Positions 44,398 to 55,370 of a stretch of 64,000 nt of DNA are shown here, piece by piece. Source of the stretch: Legionellaceae bacterium (GTDB lineage: Bacteria; Pseudomonadota; Gammaproteobacteria; Legionellales; Legionellaceae). Positions within the stretch are counted from its first letter, which is position 1. Each line of letters starts with the position of its first letter. Made by a program: the position numbers and the translations under genes. The notes under the pieces are model-generated. The model did not search any database. It was given only the letters and a program-made list of their open reading frames with translations, and had not been told where the DNA came from. The DNA is taken from positions 27,646-91,645 of the forward strand of contig JASBUC010000057.1 in the NCBI GenBank assembly GCA_030148065.1, given 5' to 3'.

Positions 44398-46485
44398 ATG
44401 GTTATTGTTGATGAGTTAATTACGAGCAAATTATCCAAGCTCTATCAAAATAGAAAGCCTAAAGATCATTCTTTTTACCAAAATTTATCAAGTAACTCTG
44501 ATTTTCAAGCCGAACTTAATAATTTGCGTACAAACTATCGTGAAGTTCTAAAGACAGATCTCGAGCCTAGAAAGGATGATCAATTTGCTCTAGGGCATCA
44601 ATTAGTCTTTAGAAGTGATGGTAGCATCTTGAATTTAATGAAAAAATTAGTAAGAGGGCAGGACGAATTTGGTGGAATTTATGAAGATGAGAGCGGAAAA
44701 CGCTACGTTTTAAAGTTTGATAAGAAAAAAACCTGTGCTCAAGAGGTGACTATGTCCGACAAATTTTTAGTCGAAGGGTTACGAAACTGTTTAACCAGGG
44801 CAGATTTTTCCTACAGGGTAAAGCCAAATGGTAAGATTTCATATTATACCATTCAAGAATTTGTCTCAGAGCCCCTAATTGCTCCGGCTGAGATAGGATC
44901 TAAAACACATTTCTCTCAATTAAGAACTGACGCCTCTGCTCGAGGATCTCCTAGTACTGTTGTAGCCATCGACAACCTATTTGAAGAAGACTCTTTGCAA
45001 AGTGAAGAGTCACTTACCTCCCCTAACTTAGAGGAGACAGGACATATTATAGGCTTAGATCAAGCATTATGTGGGGTTGTGCGGCAAGCGAAGGTTAAAA
45101 CAAGTTTGGAATTTGCAAGGCAGGAGAGCATTAGTGACGGGATTGCTAGACTTAGCGACAGAGCTCGTACAGAGTTAGCCGCAGCACTTTTTGCCAGTAG
45201 TGCAATGGGTGATGAGAGTGTGCATTTAGGGCAGTTTATGGCCCTTAAACGAGGAGAGACTGTCGAGCACATAACTCGAGTTGATTTTGGAGCTAGGGGT
45301 CGCTTTGCCAAAAGAAAAGTGGAAAAGCCAACTGGTAATTTAGTTCATGATCAAACATCGCATGAATATGAACAATCAGGTGGGTTTATGGGGATCCGGC
45401 AAACCGGTAAAAATTATTTAACCCTGATGTTAAATGAGCCTAAGCTTCATCACAGCTATAATTTGTTTTGGATCCATGCCGATGAGATGACGATTGTGAG
45501 AAGTGAACAAGAGAGAATCGATCAGGCTCTTGAAAAACTCCCTGAGGATGAAAAGAGAGTCTTTTTAAGCTCATTGGTTGAAGAGATGAATGAACGGGCA
45601 AGTACACCAATTAGAGTGCCAGAGGAAGGCACAATTGAAGAGAGCATTGAATACGTCAAGCATCAAATTGCTAAATTAACTTTTTTACGTGTGCATCAGA
45701 TGAAAGACCATGCGATGGATGCAATTCACAGAGAGGATCACTCCTTATCATCCCAGGAAAGACAAAGAATCCAAGTAAATTTGAAAGCTGAAAATGCTTT
45801 ACCTGAAGGCAGTGTTTTACCATCAAACATTCTCAATCGACTAAGCGCTCTTTTGCAAGCGAAAGCATTTGGTATAGAGTGGTTTGCCAAGAGCATAACA
45901 TTAAGACAACACATCCAAAATAATCTACAACGTAAAGATCGTCCGAAGAATGAACGTGCGGCTTATCTCACTCTTCAAACAATCATAACAGGAGATCAAA
46001 AAGAGGCCGAAATGGCATTTAGAAAAGAGCTTGAGGGCATCATAGGGTGGAAAAGAGACCCTCTGCTTTGTAAAGACCTCTTTGATTTTTGTAGTTTTAA
46101 CTGCGGGTTAGGAAATAGGGACTATCAGGTGGTATATAAGAGACTTGAAGATGCATTGACTAGAGCTGAATTAAAAGGATTTGTTCTCCCAGTGACTAAG
46201 GCTTTCGGGCTTTATGAGGCACACTTAGCTTTGCCAACAACACCTTCTAGTTATGCCCGCATAGAGGGGGTTGTTGGTAAAGGTCAGCTTAGCGATGAGT
46301 CTGTTAATCATGATTATGGCAGCACTTCAAGCAAAACAACTGAAGACACAAATGACTTGTTAAGAATTTCTGCTAGTCCTTCCTTATCTGAGTCGCATTC
46401 AAACTCTAATACAGTGGTTGATGATGATTCTTTTGATGAGACAGAACAGAGGACATCAGGAAATGATACATTTTCCTCACATTGA
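44398..46485 (+). CDS. Putative effector with kinase-like fold
   Basis: 695 residues, no signal peptide or membrane segment. Residues 90-110 (FGGIYEDESGKRYVLKFDKK) look like a glycine-rich loop and the ATP-binding Lys. SAMGDESVHLGQF (about 268-280) resembles the catalytic loop and VDFGARGRF (about 294-302) the DFG metal motif of PI3/4-kinase or HipA-like folds. The last 80 residues are Ser/Thr-rich and acidic (SASPSLSESHSNS), the type of tail seen in secreted effectors. Phosphoinositide or protein kinase activity is possible. Secretion is not shown. A neighbour encodes an OTU protease. Confidence 0.65.
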   Translation: MVIVDELITSKLSKLYQNRKPKDHSFYQNLSSNSDFQAELNNLRTNYREVLKTDLEPRKDDQFALGHQLVFRSDGSILNLMKKLVRGQDEFGGIYEDESGKRYVLKFDKKKTCAQEVTMSDKFLVEGLRNCLTRADFSYRVKPNGKISYYTIQEFVSEPLIAPAEIGSKTHFSQLRTDASARGSPSTVVAIDNLFEEDSLQSEESLTSPNLEETGHIIGLDQALCGVVRQAKVKTSLEFARQESISDGIARLSDRARTELAAALFASSAMGDESVHLGQFMALKRGETVEHITRVDFGARGRFAKRKVEKPTGNLVHDQTSHEYEQSGGFMGIRQTGKNYLTLMLNEPKLHHSYNLFWIHADEMTIVRSEQERIDQALEKLPEDEKRVFLSSLVEEMNERASTPIRVPEEGTIEESIEYVKHQIAKLTFLRVHQMKDHAMDAIHREDHSLSSQERQRIQVNLKAENALPEGSVLPSNILNRLSALLQAKAFGIEWFAKSITLRQHIQNNLQRKDRPKNERAAYLTLQTIITGDQKEAEMAFRKELEGIIGWKRDPLLCKDLFDFCSFNCGLGNRDYQVVYKRLEDALTRAELKGFVLPVTKAFGLYEAHLALPTTPSSYARIEGVVGKGQLSDESVNHDYGSTSSKTTEDTNDLLRISASPSLSESHSNSNTVVDDDSFDETEQRTSGNDTFSSH

Positions 46486-46636
46486 TAAAAAATGACTTCT
46501 TAATCTTCTGTTAATCTAATAATGATAAGAATAACGCAGATTGAAACAAATTTATCAAGTTAAAGCCTTAATCGTCATATTTGCGAGAGCATAGCTTATC
46601 GTATAGATTTGAATTGCTTGATGCTCAGGAGATCCA

Positions 46637-48652
46637 ATGAAGACATTAAAAATTAGTATTACTGGTGATGGTAACTGCATGTTTTATGCCTATGGGGTGT
46701 CCTTGATGTATTTTTTGCGGTCTCAAACTGAGTGCGAGCAACTCTCTTCTGAAATTTTTGAGTTATTAGCACTTACTCCCGCACAAAGAGTCAGATTAAC
46801 TACTTTATTAAATAAGCCAGGCAACAAATGCTTTAGTTATGAGCAACTAGCTGAAATTGAACGAAACCTAGGCGATAGCTTGCGTCGTTTTACCGCACAA
46901 CAGGTGATTGTCGCTTATGAAAACAGTCCAAGAGATACTCAAATCTATACCAGCGCCAACTTTGCAATTAGGGTTTTTCTAAAAAGAGCCTTAGAGACAA
47001 TGGCAACTGATGAATCAGCTCTTGCAGCCAGTGCTGTATATCTTTCTCATGAAGAGAATGAGGCGATCAACATAGAAGATTTTACCGAAGATGATCTATT
47101 TCGAGTTGAGAAAATAGCAAATCGCCTCAAATCTTATCCAGAAAGACATGCTGCACGCCTTCTTGAAAAATTCTTAAGTAAAATTAAAGAGAACCAGACT
47201 GAAAAAGAACAAAAGGCATTGATGGATAGCTTGGTTGATGAGTTGACGCTTAGGTTTTTCAAACATGGTAACGGAAAGTATCTCAAATTGTATCAAGAGT
47301 GGTTAGCTGGTAATGGTGAGTGGGGATCTGAAGCTAATTTATACGTCTTAAATCGTGCTTTGCAGGGTGAAAGACGAGTAGAAATAGCACCAGATAAGTT
47401 TGACTGGCGCTATGAGAGACCCATGGAGTTGCAGGTTTATCAAGGTCCCAGGCCCGCTTTTTTACCGAATACGCCAGCAGACATGATTTTAAATAACTCG
47501 ATGGGGATCCATTGGGATTCGCGCATTCCATATTACATTCTCCTAAAAGGACTTTATCGTGATGTGTGTTTAACAAAGGATCGCGAAAAGTCTCAATCAA
47601 AAGAGACCTACTTAAACTCGCTAGAAACATCGATGAAACCAGCGATAGAAAGACTCTCACAATTACAAGAGATCATTTTTCGCTTGAAAATTTGGAAGCC
47701 CTTCGATGATCAGGGTGTGCGCGCTACTTCTGAGCTTGCCGATAAACTTACAGGGGTTGCTGAGCAATTAACCGAAGCAATGTACCTTGAATACGAACGC
47801 GATTGGAAGCGAGGCAGCTTTGAGACAACGCGTATCAACCTTGATGAGTTTAATAAATTTTATGATTTCACAGCAAGCATCGAGCAAACCTTACAAAGGA
47901 GCTTAGAGGAAGCCTTAAGCTTATCAGAAGAAGGGAGTGCACTAAGTGCAGAGCAAAGACTCAAGCAACGAATTGATGAGTTAATGACACAGAGTAACCA
48001 ATTCCCATTATTAGTTCGTTGGTCAGACTTACTCTCTTCTCCCCAGAAAATGTGCTCGAAGATGCCAAAAAGGTTAAAGCAAAAAGAATCATCCTTACAG
48101 GAAGAGGATGACTCGCTATCTGATTTATTATTCTTACTTCAAAATTCTAATATCTCTCACAAAGAGAAAGACTTTCTCGAAGGGTTGATTATGACTGTCA
48201 GTCAATTGCCAGTAAGCTCCCCTCTGCGTGAAAACTTAAGGCTGAGAGGGGAAGATTTTGCGAGTAAAGAAAGAACCATGCAACGCTTAGCAGTTGGTGT
48301 GGCTGCAATTGGTGGTTTGGCTTTGGCGGTGGGGATCATTGGAGGGATCTCTACTGGAGGTTTGGGCTCCCCCATTTTTCTACCTATTGCTCTTGCAGGC
48401 ATTAGCCTGTGTGCTTTGGGCATGGTTAGTTATTTTGCGGCAACCCCACTCTTCTATAGTCAAACCGTATTTGGACAAGAGTTGGCTCGGTTCTTCACAG
48501 CACCAGCCCATACCACAACCTTTTGTGACTCACCATATGCCTCAGATAACTCTGAGTGTGATAAGTTGGTAGAAGGCGAGGGTGACCAACAGGCTCAAAC
48601 AACGCTTGTTCCTCAACTTGAATTCAGACGCTCTCGCTCTGCTAGTTTTTAA
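46637..48652 (+). CDS. OTU-domain cysteine protease, probable deubiquitinase effector
   Basis: 671 residues. The N-terminus has the OTU catalytic motif ITGDGNCMFYAYG with Asp11 and Cys14. The matching His292 lies in NNSMGIHWDSRIP, the usual second OTU motif. About 180 mostly helical residues lie between them as a long insertion. A helical middle follows, then two hydrophobic segments at about 552-607 and a polar tail. OTU proteases cut ubiquitin chains. Bacterial versions such as Legionella LotA, LotB and LotC are effectors injected into the host, and the paired membrane helices would fix it to a host membrane. AGGAG precedes the ATG. Confidence 0.85.
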   Translation: MKTLKISITGDGNCMFYAYGVSLMYFLRSQTECEQLSSEIFELLALTPAQRVRLTTLLNKPGNKCFSYEQLAEIERNLGDSLRRFTAQQVIVAYENSPRDTQIYTSANFAIRVFLKRALETMATDESALAASAVYLSHEENEAINIEDFTEDDLFRVEKIANRLKSYPERHAARLLEKFLSKIKENQTEKEQKALMDSLVDELTLRFFKHGNGKYLKLYQEWLAGNGEWGSEANLYVLNRALQGERRVEIAPDKFDWRYERPMELQVYQGPRPAFLPNTPADMILNNSMGIHWDSRIPYYILLKGLYRDVCLTKDREKSQSKETYLNSLETSMKPAIERLSQLQEIIFRLKIWKPFDDQGVRATSELADKLTGVAEQLTEAMYLEYERDWKRGSFETTRINLDEFNKFYDFTASIEQTLQRSLEEALSLSEEGSALSAEQRLKQRIDELMTQSNQFPLLVRWSDLLSSPQKMCSKMPKRLKQKESSLQEEDDSLSDLLFLLQNSNISHKEKDFLEGLIMTVSQLPVSSPLRENLRLRGEDFASKERTMQRLAVGVAAIGGLALAVGIIGGISTGGLGSPIFLPIALAGISLCALGMVSYFAATPLFYSQTVFGQELARFFTAPAHTTTFCDSPYASDNSECDKLVEGEGDQQAQTTLVPQLEFRRSRSASF

Positions 48653-49070
48653 ACACCTCATGTAAATACATTGAATGTGGAAAGATAAAGAAGTGAAAGA
48701 ATAGCCAAATGGCCGAGAAAACTCGAGCAGGTCGAGCAATGCTAGTGTAGTGTTGAACAATATAGTAACCAATCAACATTAAAAGAGGATCGGCAATTAA
48801 ACGGTTTGCCCAATACTCGACGCCTTGAAACCAATGACTGACATCATGACCAAGTAGACCAACTTCTAAGTAATGTTCTAATGCCTCCCAAAGAAAGGCA
48901 AAGAACATGACCTTGTAGAAATGATATCGCCAACGGTAGGGGCTTGGTAATTGCTTCAGAACCTCAACCGTTCTAGAACTAATTAAGGCTCCCCAGAAAA
49001 TACCAGAAATCAAATGCTCAATCGACCAGACATCAAGAAGCGCTAGAGTTTTATCCCCCCATAAAAACAT
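48642..49070 (-). CDS. Small membrane protein of unknown function
   Basis: 142 residues with four hydrophobic segments and several His/Trp residues (SIEHLISGIFWG, LEHYLEVGLLGHDVSHW, NRLIADPLLMLIGYY). The pattern recalls integral membrane proteins with a histidine cluster near the membrane. I do not recognise the family. It starts 5 bases after the SulP-carbonic anhydrase stop, so the two are an operon. Its 3' end overlaps the end of the convergent OTU gene by 11 bases. Confidence 0.7.
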   Translation of the reverse strand: MFLWGDKTLALLDVWSIEHLISGIFWGALISSRTVEVLKQLPSPYRWRYHFYKVMFFAFLWEALEHYLEVGLLGHDVSHWFQGVEYWANRLIADPLLMLIGYYIVQHYTSIARPARVFSAIWLFFHFFIFPHSMYLHEVFKN

Positions 49071-49075
49071 GAGTG

Positions 49076-51268
49076 CTAAACCAATGGCTCAGAGTCAAAG
49101 GTGACAGCACCTGTTTTAACATCGTAAATGGCGCAAACCAACCCAATTTCATGCTTTTCAATGCGCTGTCTTAAGGCACTATTTTGACTAAGCAGAGCTC
49201 TCTTAGAGTTTTGTACGTTGGCGCGTGTTACATTGTTTTCAAGCTCATTTGAGTTTAATTGCTCGCTGTCTTGCTCATTAACTGCCGGTTCGATTTTTTC
49301 TAAGAGTTTACGTACAAAACCATTTCCTTGTGCAGCACAAGCAGCTTTAATGGCACCACATTCAGTATGCCCTAGAATAACGATAAATTTTGCTCCAGCA
49401 TGAAGCGTTGCAAACTCAATGCTGGCAATGATGTCATCATTAATAACATTGCCGGCCACCCTCACTACAAATAAGTCTCCAAAACCAACGTCAAACACTT
49501 TCTCAACAGGGACTCTTGAGTCGATGCACCCTAAAACAACAGCAAATGGATGCTGGGCAGTTGAAGTTAACTGCACTTGTTCTTTAATATTTCGTCTTAA
49601 CGGCTGATTGTTAACAAAGCGCTCATTGCCAGTTTTTAAGAGTTTAAAAATGTCAGCAGGTTTAAGGTTTTCCTGTACAGAAGCCGTTGTGACATTATCA
49701 AAATCATTTCGAGACGCAAGCAACTGGTGGTTATCAGCAAGTAATAATTTCAAAGAAATATTCTTTTCATAGCTTAGATTCTTGGTAAAGTCGTCAATAA
49801 CTTCATGAATATCATAGTCAATGTGTTTTGTGTTGCTCCCATCTAACACCACTTGAGAGTTTTCTGGTAATGCTCTTAAAGTTCTAATCAGTGCAGCCTT
49901 GTTAAGAAAAGAAATTTGCTCGGGAAGGACTAGGCGAATAATGGTTGAATCCGGGTAAACTTCCTTTTTTAGAGCCAATTTTGGTCGGCTGCTTGTTCTC
50001 ATGACCCATATACTACTAATGATGAGTCCTGCTAGCACGCCTGTTAAGAGATCGGTTGTGACTATTAGTACCGTTGTGACGATAAAGGGCAAGAAGGTCT
50101 CAAGTCCTTGTCGGTACATGTTTTTAAATTCATCAATGGAGGCAAGTTTTAAGCCAACGAAAATAAGAATGGCTGCAAGCGATGCCAGAGGAATAGTATT
50201 TAGCAGGCCTGGAAACAGTAAGATGGACAATAAAACCAGTAGGCCATGAATAATCGTGCTTAATTTGGTCTGGCAGCCAGAACGGACATTTACAGAGGAG
50301 CGAACAATGACAGAGGTGACAGGTAGTGCGCCTAATAAGCCACAAAGAGTGTTGCCCACCCCTTGCGCGAGTAGTTCACGGTTTCGACCGCAATAGCGTT
50401 TCTGAGGGTCAATTTTTTCAGCAGCCTCTAGGTTTAACAGAGTCTCAACCGAACCTAGTAATGCGATTAATAAGGCATAAAAATAGACTTTACCGTGAGT
50501 TAGCAGACTAAAATCCGGAAAAACTAGTAATTTTTTAATGTGGGTGATTTGCTCGATCACTGGAATTGTTACTAAATAGTTTTCGCTGCTGAGGTAGAGG
50601 CTTGGAAAAAATTTACCAAAGAACAGATTAATAAAAACACCTAGCAGGACGACCAATACAGGCCCTGGAATCAATTGGAGTTTTTGATGTTTAACAGACT
50701 CCCAAGCTTTTAACAGGATCAGCGAAAGCAGACTGATAATAATAGAGCTTAAACTTAAGTGCTTTAACAAGTAGCGGAGAGGGCCATCATCAAGGCTTAC
50801 TTGCACTTGTCGAAGTTCCTTAAGAAAATCATCACTGCTTGAAAAAAAACCAAAGGCAAATGGTAGTTGTTTAATGACTATTAAAAGACCAATACCGGCT
50901 AATAAACCATGAATAACCGCTGTTGGTACGTAATCTGCGATAAACCCTGCCCGTAGTTTAGCTAAAAGAAGTTGAATAAGACCTGCAAGGAACGTTGCAA
51001 GTAGTACGCCTTGAAATCCACCAAGCTCAGCACTGGCAGCAAGAACAATTGCGACCATACCTGCAGCTGGCCCGCTCACACTTACATGGGAAGAACTTAT
51101 GCTGCCAACGACTAAACCACCAATGACACCGGCTAAGAGCCCTGAAAAAAGCGGGGTGTCTGAGGCGAGTGCAATTCCTAGACAAAGTGGGATTGCTACC
51201 AAAAAGACCACAAGACCTGAAATAAAGTCTTGTTCTATTACTTTCCAGTTCATGCTTTTTACACTCAC
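49076..51268 (-). CDS. SulP-type anion transporter fused to beta-carbonic anhydrase
   Basis: 730 residues in three parts. Residues 1-430 are a SulP permease (VFLVAIPLCLGIALASDTP, then GPAAGMVAIVLA). Residues about 440-530 are a STAS domain. Residues about 540-730 are a beta-carbonic anhydrase with zinc ligands Cys581 (GCIDSR), His634 and Cys637 (GHTECGA) and the Asp583/Arg585 pair. The fusion should import bicarbonate or another anion and interconvert it with CO2 at the inner face. The downstream membrane gene is co-transcribed. Confidence 0.92.
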   Translation of the reverse strand: MSVKSMNWKVIEQDFISGLVVFLVAIPLCLGIALASDTPLFSGLLAGVIGGLVVGSISSSHVSVSGPAAGMVAIVLAASAELGGFQGVLLATFLAGLIQLLLAKLRAGFIADYVPTAVIHGLLAGIGLLIVIKQLPFAFGFFSSSDDFLKELRQVQVSLDDGPLRYLLKHLSLSSIIISLLSLILLKAWESVKHQKLQLIPGPVLVVLLGVFINLFFGKFFPSLYLSSENYLVTIPVIEQITHIKKLLVFPDFSLLTHGKVYFYALLIALLGSVETLLNLEAAEKIDPQKRYCGRNRELLAQGVGNTLCGLLGALPVTSVIVRSSVNVRSGCQTKLSTIIHGLLVLLSILLFPGLLNTIPLASLAAILIFVGLKLASIDEFKNMYRQGLETFLPFIVTTVLIVTTDLLTGVLAGLIISSIWVMRTSSRPKLALKKEVYPDSTIIRLVLPEQISFLNKAALIRTLRALPENSQVVLDGSNTKHIDYDIHEVIDDFTKNLSYEKNISLKLLLADNHQLLASRNDFDNVTTASVQENLKPADIFKLLKTGNERFVNNQPLRRNIKEQVQLTSTAQHPFAVVLGCIDSRVPVEKVFDVGFGDLFVVRVAGNVINDDIIASIEFATLHAGAKFIVILGHTECGAIKAACAAQGNGFVRKLLEKIEPAVNEQDSEQLNSNELENNVTRANVQNSKRALLSQNSALRQRIEKHEIGLVCAIYDVKTGAVTFDSEPLV

Positions 51269-51400
51269 AAATCAGTCCTTGATTAAACTATTTTACCGTC
51301 AAATATAGCATTAAATTAGTACTGAGCAACTTGTTTTCGCATACCCAAACTGATTCGGCTATATTATGATGGTTTTTTTTGTAATTGGGGTTACGTAGAA

Positions 51401-51793
51401 ATGAGCATGAGACCCAAAGTTGGGGTGGCGGTCATCATAGAGCGAGACGAAACAATTTTATTAGGTCAGAGATTAAATTCTCATGGTGCCGAACAGTGGG
51501 CACCACCTGGCGGGCATTTAGAATATTCTGAAACGCCAGAAGACTGTGCAAAGCGGGAAGTTCTTGAGGAGACAGGGTTGGTCGTTATAAGTGTCGACAG
51601 AGGAGGGTGGACGAACGATTTTTTTAAAAAAGAGAGTAAACACTACGTCACCCTTTTTATGCATGCAAAGGTCAATGGAGGGGTTGCTGAAGTCATGGAG
51701 CCTACTAAATGTCGTAGGTGGCAATGGTTTAGTAAGCAAGCCTTACCAAGCCCACTCTTTCTGCCAATCAAGAACTATTGGAAATTATTATGA
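51401..51793 (+). CDS. NUDIX hydrolase (MutT/NUDT15-like)
   Basis: 130 residues. The Nudix box is GGHLEYSETPEDCAKREVLEETG, read as GGHLEYSETPEDCAKRE then VLEETG, complete with the catalytic REVLEETG. It is preceded by QWAPPGGHLEYSE, as in NUDT15/MutT-type nucleotide diphosphatases, and the W after the box fits that group. It would hydrolyse a non-canonical nucleoside triphosphate. The stop overlaps the next start (ATGA). Confidence 0.88.
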   Translation: MSMRPKVGVAVIIERDETILLGQRLNSHGAEQWAPPGGHLEYSETPEDCAKREVLEETGLVVISVDRGGWTNDFFKKESKHYVTLFMHAKVNGGVAEVMEPTKCRRWQWFSKQALPSPLFLPIKNYWKLL

Positions 51794-52338
51794 ATTTAAA
51801 AAGTCTTGCCGTATTTTGTGGCTCTCATCAAAGCGATAACCCCACTTATCAAGCGGCTGCAGAAGCACTAGCAGAAGAGTTAACCAAGAATAACATAAGG
51901 TTGGTGTATGGCGGTGCCTGTGTTGGATTAATGGGCCAGTTGGCAGATGCCATGCTCTCTCATCAAGGAGATGTGGTTGGTGTTATGCCATACTTTCTAA
52001 TTGAAGGCGAACGCGTTCATCAAAATCTAACAAAGCTTTATCAGGTTAACTCAATGAGTGAGCGAAAGGATAAAATGGCAGAGCTATCAGATGGTTTTAT
52101 ATTATTACCAGGAGGCGGGGGATCTCTCGATGAATTTTTTGAAATGTTTACTTATTTCCAATTAGGGTTGCATCGAAAGCCTTGTGCCATATTAAACGTA
52201 AATGGTTACTTTGATTCATTAATCACTTTTCTTCAACACAGTGTCAAGGAAGGCTTTCTAAAAGACGCACATGTGAAATCAATCCATATTTCAGAGTCTG
52301 CTGAACTACTTGTAAAAGCGATGGCAAAATACCCCTGA
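51790..52338 (+). CDS. LOG-family (TIGR00730) nucleoside 5'-monophosphate phosphoribohydrolase
   Basis: 182 residues from the ATG at 51790 (MNLKSLAVFCGSHQS). The Rossmann-like fold has VYGGACVGLMG and the catalytic PGGGGSLDEFFE, a variant of PGGxGTxxE, with ERKDKM for phosphate binding. LOG proteins release a free base from a nucleoside monophosphate; plant members make cytokinins. The overlapping Nudix gene suggests a shared nucleotide clean-up task. Confidence 0.88.
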   Translation: MNLKSLAVFCGSHQSDNPTYQAAAEALAEELTKNNIRLVYGGACVGLMGQLADAMLSHQGDVVGVMPYFLIEGERVHQNLTKLYQVNSMSERKDKMAELSDGFILLPGGGGSLDEFFEMFTYFQLGLHRKPCAILNVNGYFDSLITFLQHSVKEGFLKDAHVKSIHISESAELLVKAMAKYP

Positions 52339-52399
52339 TCTTTGGTAACCCCTAGTTTTTCTTGCTTTTAATTTTTCAGTGACGTAGCATTTGCTCAAT

Positions 52400-52486
52400 A
52401 ACTCTCGGGGAGCCTTTATGGCTGAGACAATTTTTAATTGGACCCGTTGAACTTGCACAGGGTAATGCCTGCGAAAGGAAGAGGAA
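52400..52486 (+). promoter_or_regulatory. TPP riboswitch (thi box) of the thiamine operon
   Basis: CTCGGGGAGCC, GGCTGAGA, then ACCCGTTGAACTTGCAC, AGGGTAATGCCTGCG and AAAGGAAGAG: the full set of conserved TPP-aptamer bases in the right order. It lies 83 bases before the thiC start, inside the leader. When thiamine diphosphate binds, expression of the operon should fall. I see no strong terminator stem after it, so control may act on ribosome access to the AAGGAG site. Confidence 0.95.
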
Positions 52487-52553
52487 ACTGATTTGCCAAC
52501 TAGAACCTTTAGGATCTCTTTGTCTGTCTATGTCCTCTTTCGTCTGTTAATGA

Positions 52554-54101
<1,548 letters not shown>

Positions 54102-54111
54102 AGAGAGTAAC

Positions 54112-55173
54112 ATGACAGTAGGAATTGTAGGGGCAGGATTACTTGGACAACTTATTGCTTGGCAATTAATCCTGCAAGGCTATGACGTTACAATCTTTAG
54201 TGACTCTGATAAAACAGCAAAGGGTAGTGCTACTTTTGCGGCAGCAGGCATGTTGACCCCACTGGTTGAACTAGAAAAGGCTGAAATGCTCATTCGTAAT
54301 CTTGGGGCTGCGAGTCTTATCTTATGGAAAGAACTAATAAGCTCTTTAACAAATGACGTGTTTCATCAATTTAATGGCAGCATTGTTACCGCTCATCCAG
54401 AGGATTTATCAGAACTAACTCGATTTAAACAAGCGGTGACCTTAAAATCGCAAGAAGTTTCACTAACTCACCCTGCTAGCAATTTGTTAGTTGACTCTAA
54501 TATTATTGCAACCAATGCTTATTACTTCCCAGATGATGGTCAAATTGATAGTCACTCTTTGCTCGCAGCGCTCAATGCAGAATTACTAGCAGTAGGAGTA
54601 ACTTGGTATGCACATGTATTTGTGGATGGAATTTTTCCTAAGAAAATTCACTGTAATGGTAAAGTGTTTCACTTTGACTTAGTGGTTGATTGCCGAGGTT
54701 ACCGTGCTAAGAGTGCTTTTTCAGATCTTAGAGGTGTGCGAGGTGAGCTCTTAAAGTTGTATGCGCCAGCGGTAAACTTATCTTGTCCTGTGCGATTACT
54801 TACTCCTCGCTACCCTATTTATATTGTGCCTCTTAACGAGGGGGGGTATTTACTAGGTGCTAGTGAAATTGAGTCAGAAGATCTTAGCTCTATTTCAGTA
54901 AGAAGCACTTTAGAGTTATTGAGTGCTGCGTATTCGCTACACTCAGGGTTTGCAGAAGCAAGAATTATTGAGTCCCGAGTGGGTCTTAGACCGGCATTAT
55001 TGAATAACCTCCCACAAATTAAAGTAACAGAGGGGGAGATTGCAATTAATGGGCTCTATCGACATGGGTTTTTAACAGCACCAGCCATCATTAATGATCT
55101 CATCCTGTATTTAAAGGGGGGGATTAACAACACTAAATTTCCACAGCTTTTTAATGAGGGTAATCATGATTGA
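54112..55173 (+). CDS. thiO: Glycine oxidase ThiO
   Basis: 353 residues, FAD-dependent. The Rossmann motif GIVGAGLLGQ is at the N-terminus, then GSATFAAAGMLTPL and ESRVGLRPAL near the C-terminus, as in ThiO. It oxidises glycine to the imine (dehydroglycine) used by ThiG to make the thiazole. Use of ThiO rather than ThiH points to an aerobic route. It lies 10 bases after thiC, and its stop overlaps the thiS start. Confidence 0.92.
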   Translation: MTVGIVGAGLLGQLIAWQLILQGYDVTIFSDSDKTAKGSATFAAAGMLTPLVELEKAEMLIRNLGAASLILWKELISSLTNDVFHQFNGSIVTAHPEDLSELTRFKQAVTLKSQEVSLTHPASNLLVDSNIIATNAYYFPDDGQIDSHSLLAALNAELLAVGVTWYAHVFVDGIFPKKIHCNGKVFHFDLVVDCRGYRAKSAFSDLRGVRGELLKLYAPAVNLSCPVRLLTPRYPIYIVPLNEGGYLLGASEIESEDLSSISVRSTLELLSAAYSLHSGFAEARIIESRVGLRPALLNNLPQIKVTEGEIAINGLYRHGFLTAPAIINDLILYLKGGINNTKFPQLFNEGNHD

Positions 55174-55369
55174 CATTTTGTTAAATGGCAAAAAAACGCT
55201 GCTGAAGGATAAGCTCTACTTAGACAAACTTTTAAAAAAATTTGGCTATCATCCTTTAACCATTGCAACAGCGGTTAATCAAAATTTCGTGCCACGTAGT
55301 CTTTACAAAGAGACTCTAGTGAGAACGGGAGATGTGGTAGAGATCGTTACAATTATGCAGGGAGGATAA
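55166..55369 (+). CDS. thiS: Sulfur carrier protein ThiS
   Basis: 67 residues from the ATG at 55166. The ubiquitin-like fold ends in the required Gly-Gly (TIMQGG), which must be adenylated and thiocarboxylated before it donates sulfur to ThiG. The start overlaps the thiO stop by 8 bases, and the end is 1 base before thiG. Confidence 0.93.
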   Translation: MIDILLNGKKTLLKDKLYLDKLLKKFGYHPLTIATAVNQNFVPRSLYKETLVRTGDVVEIVTIMQGG

Positions 55370-55370
55370 T

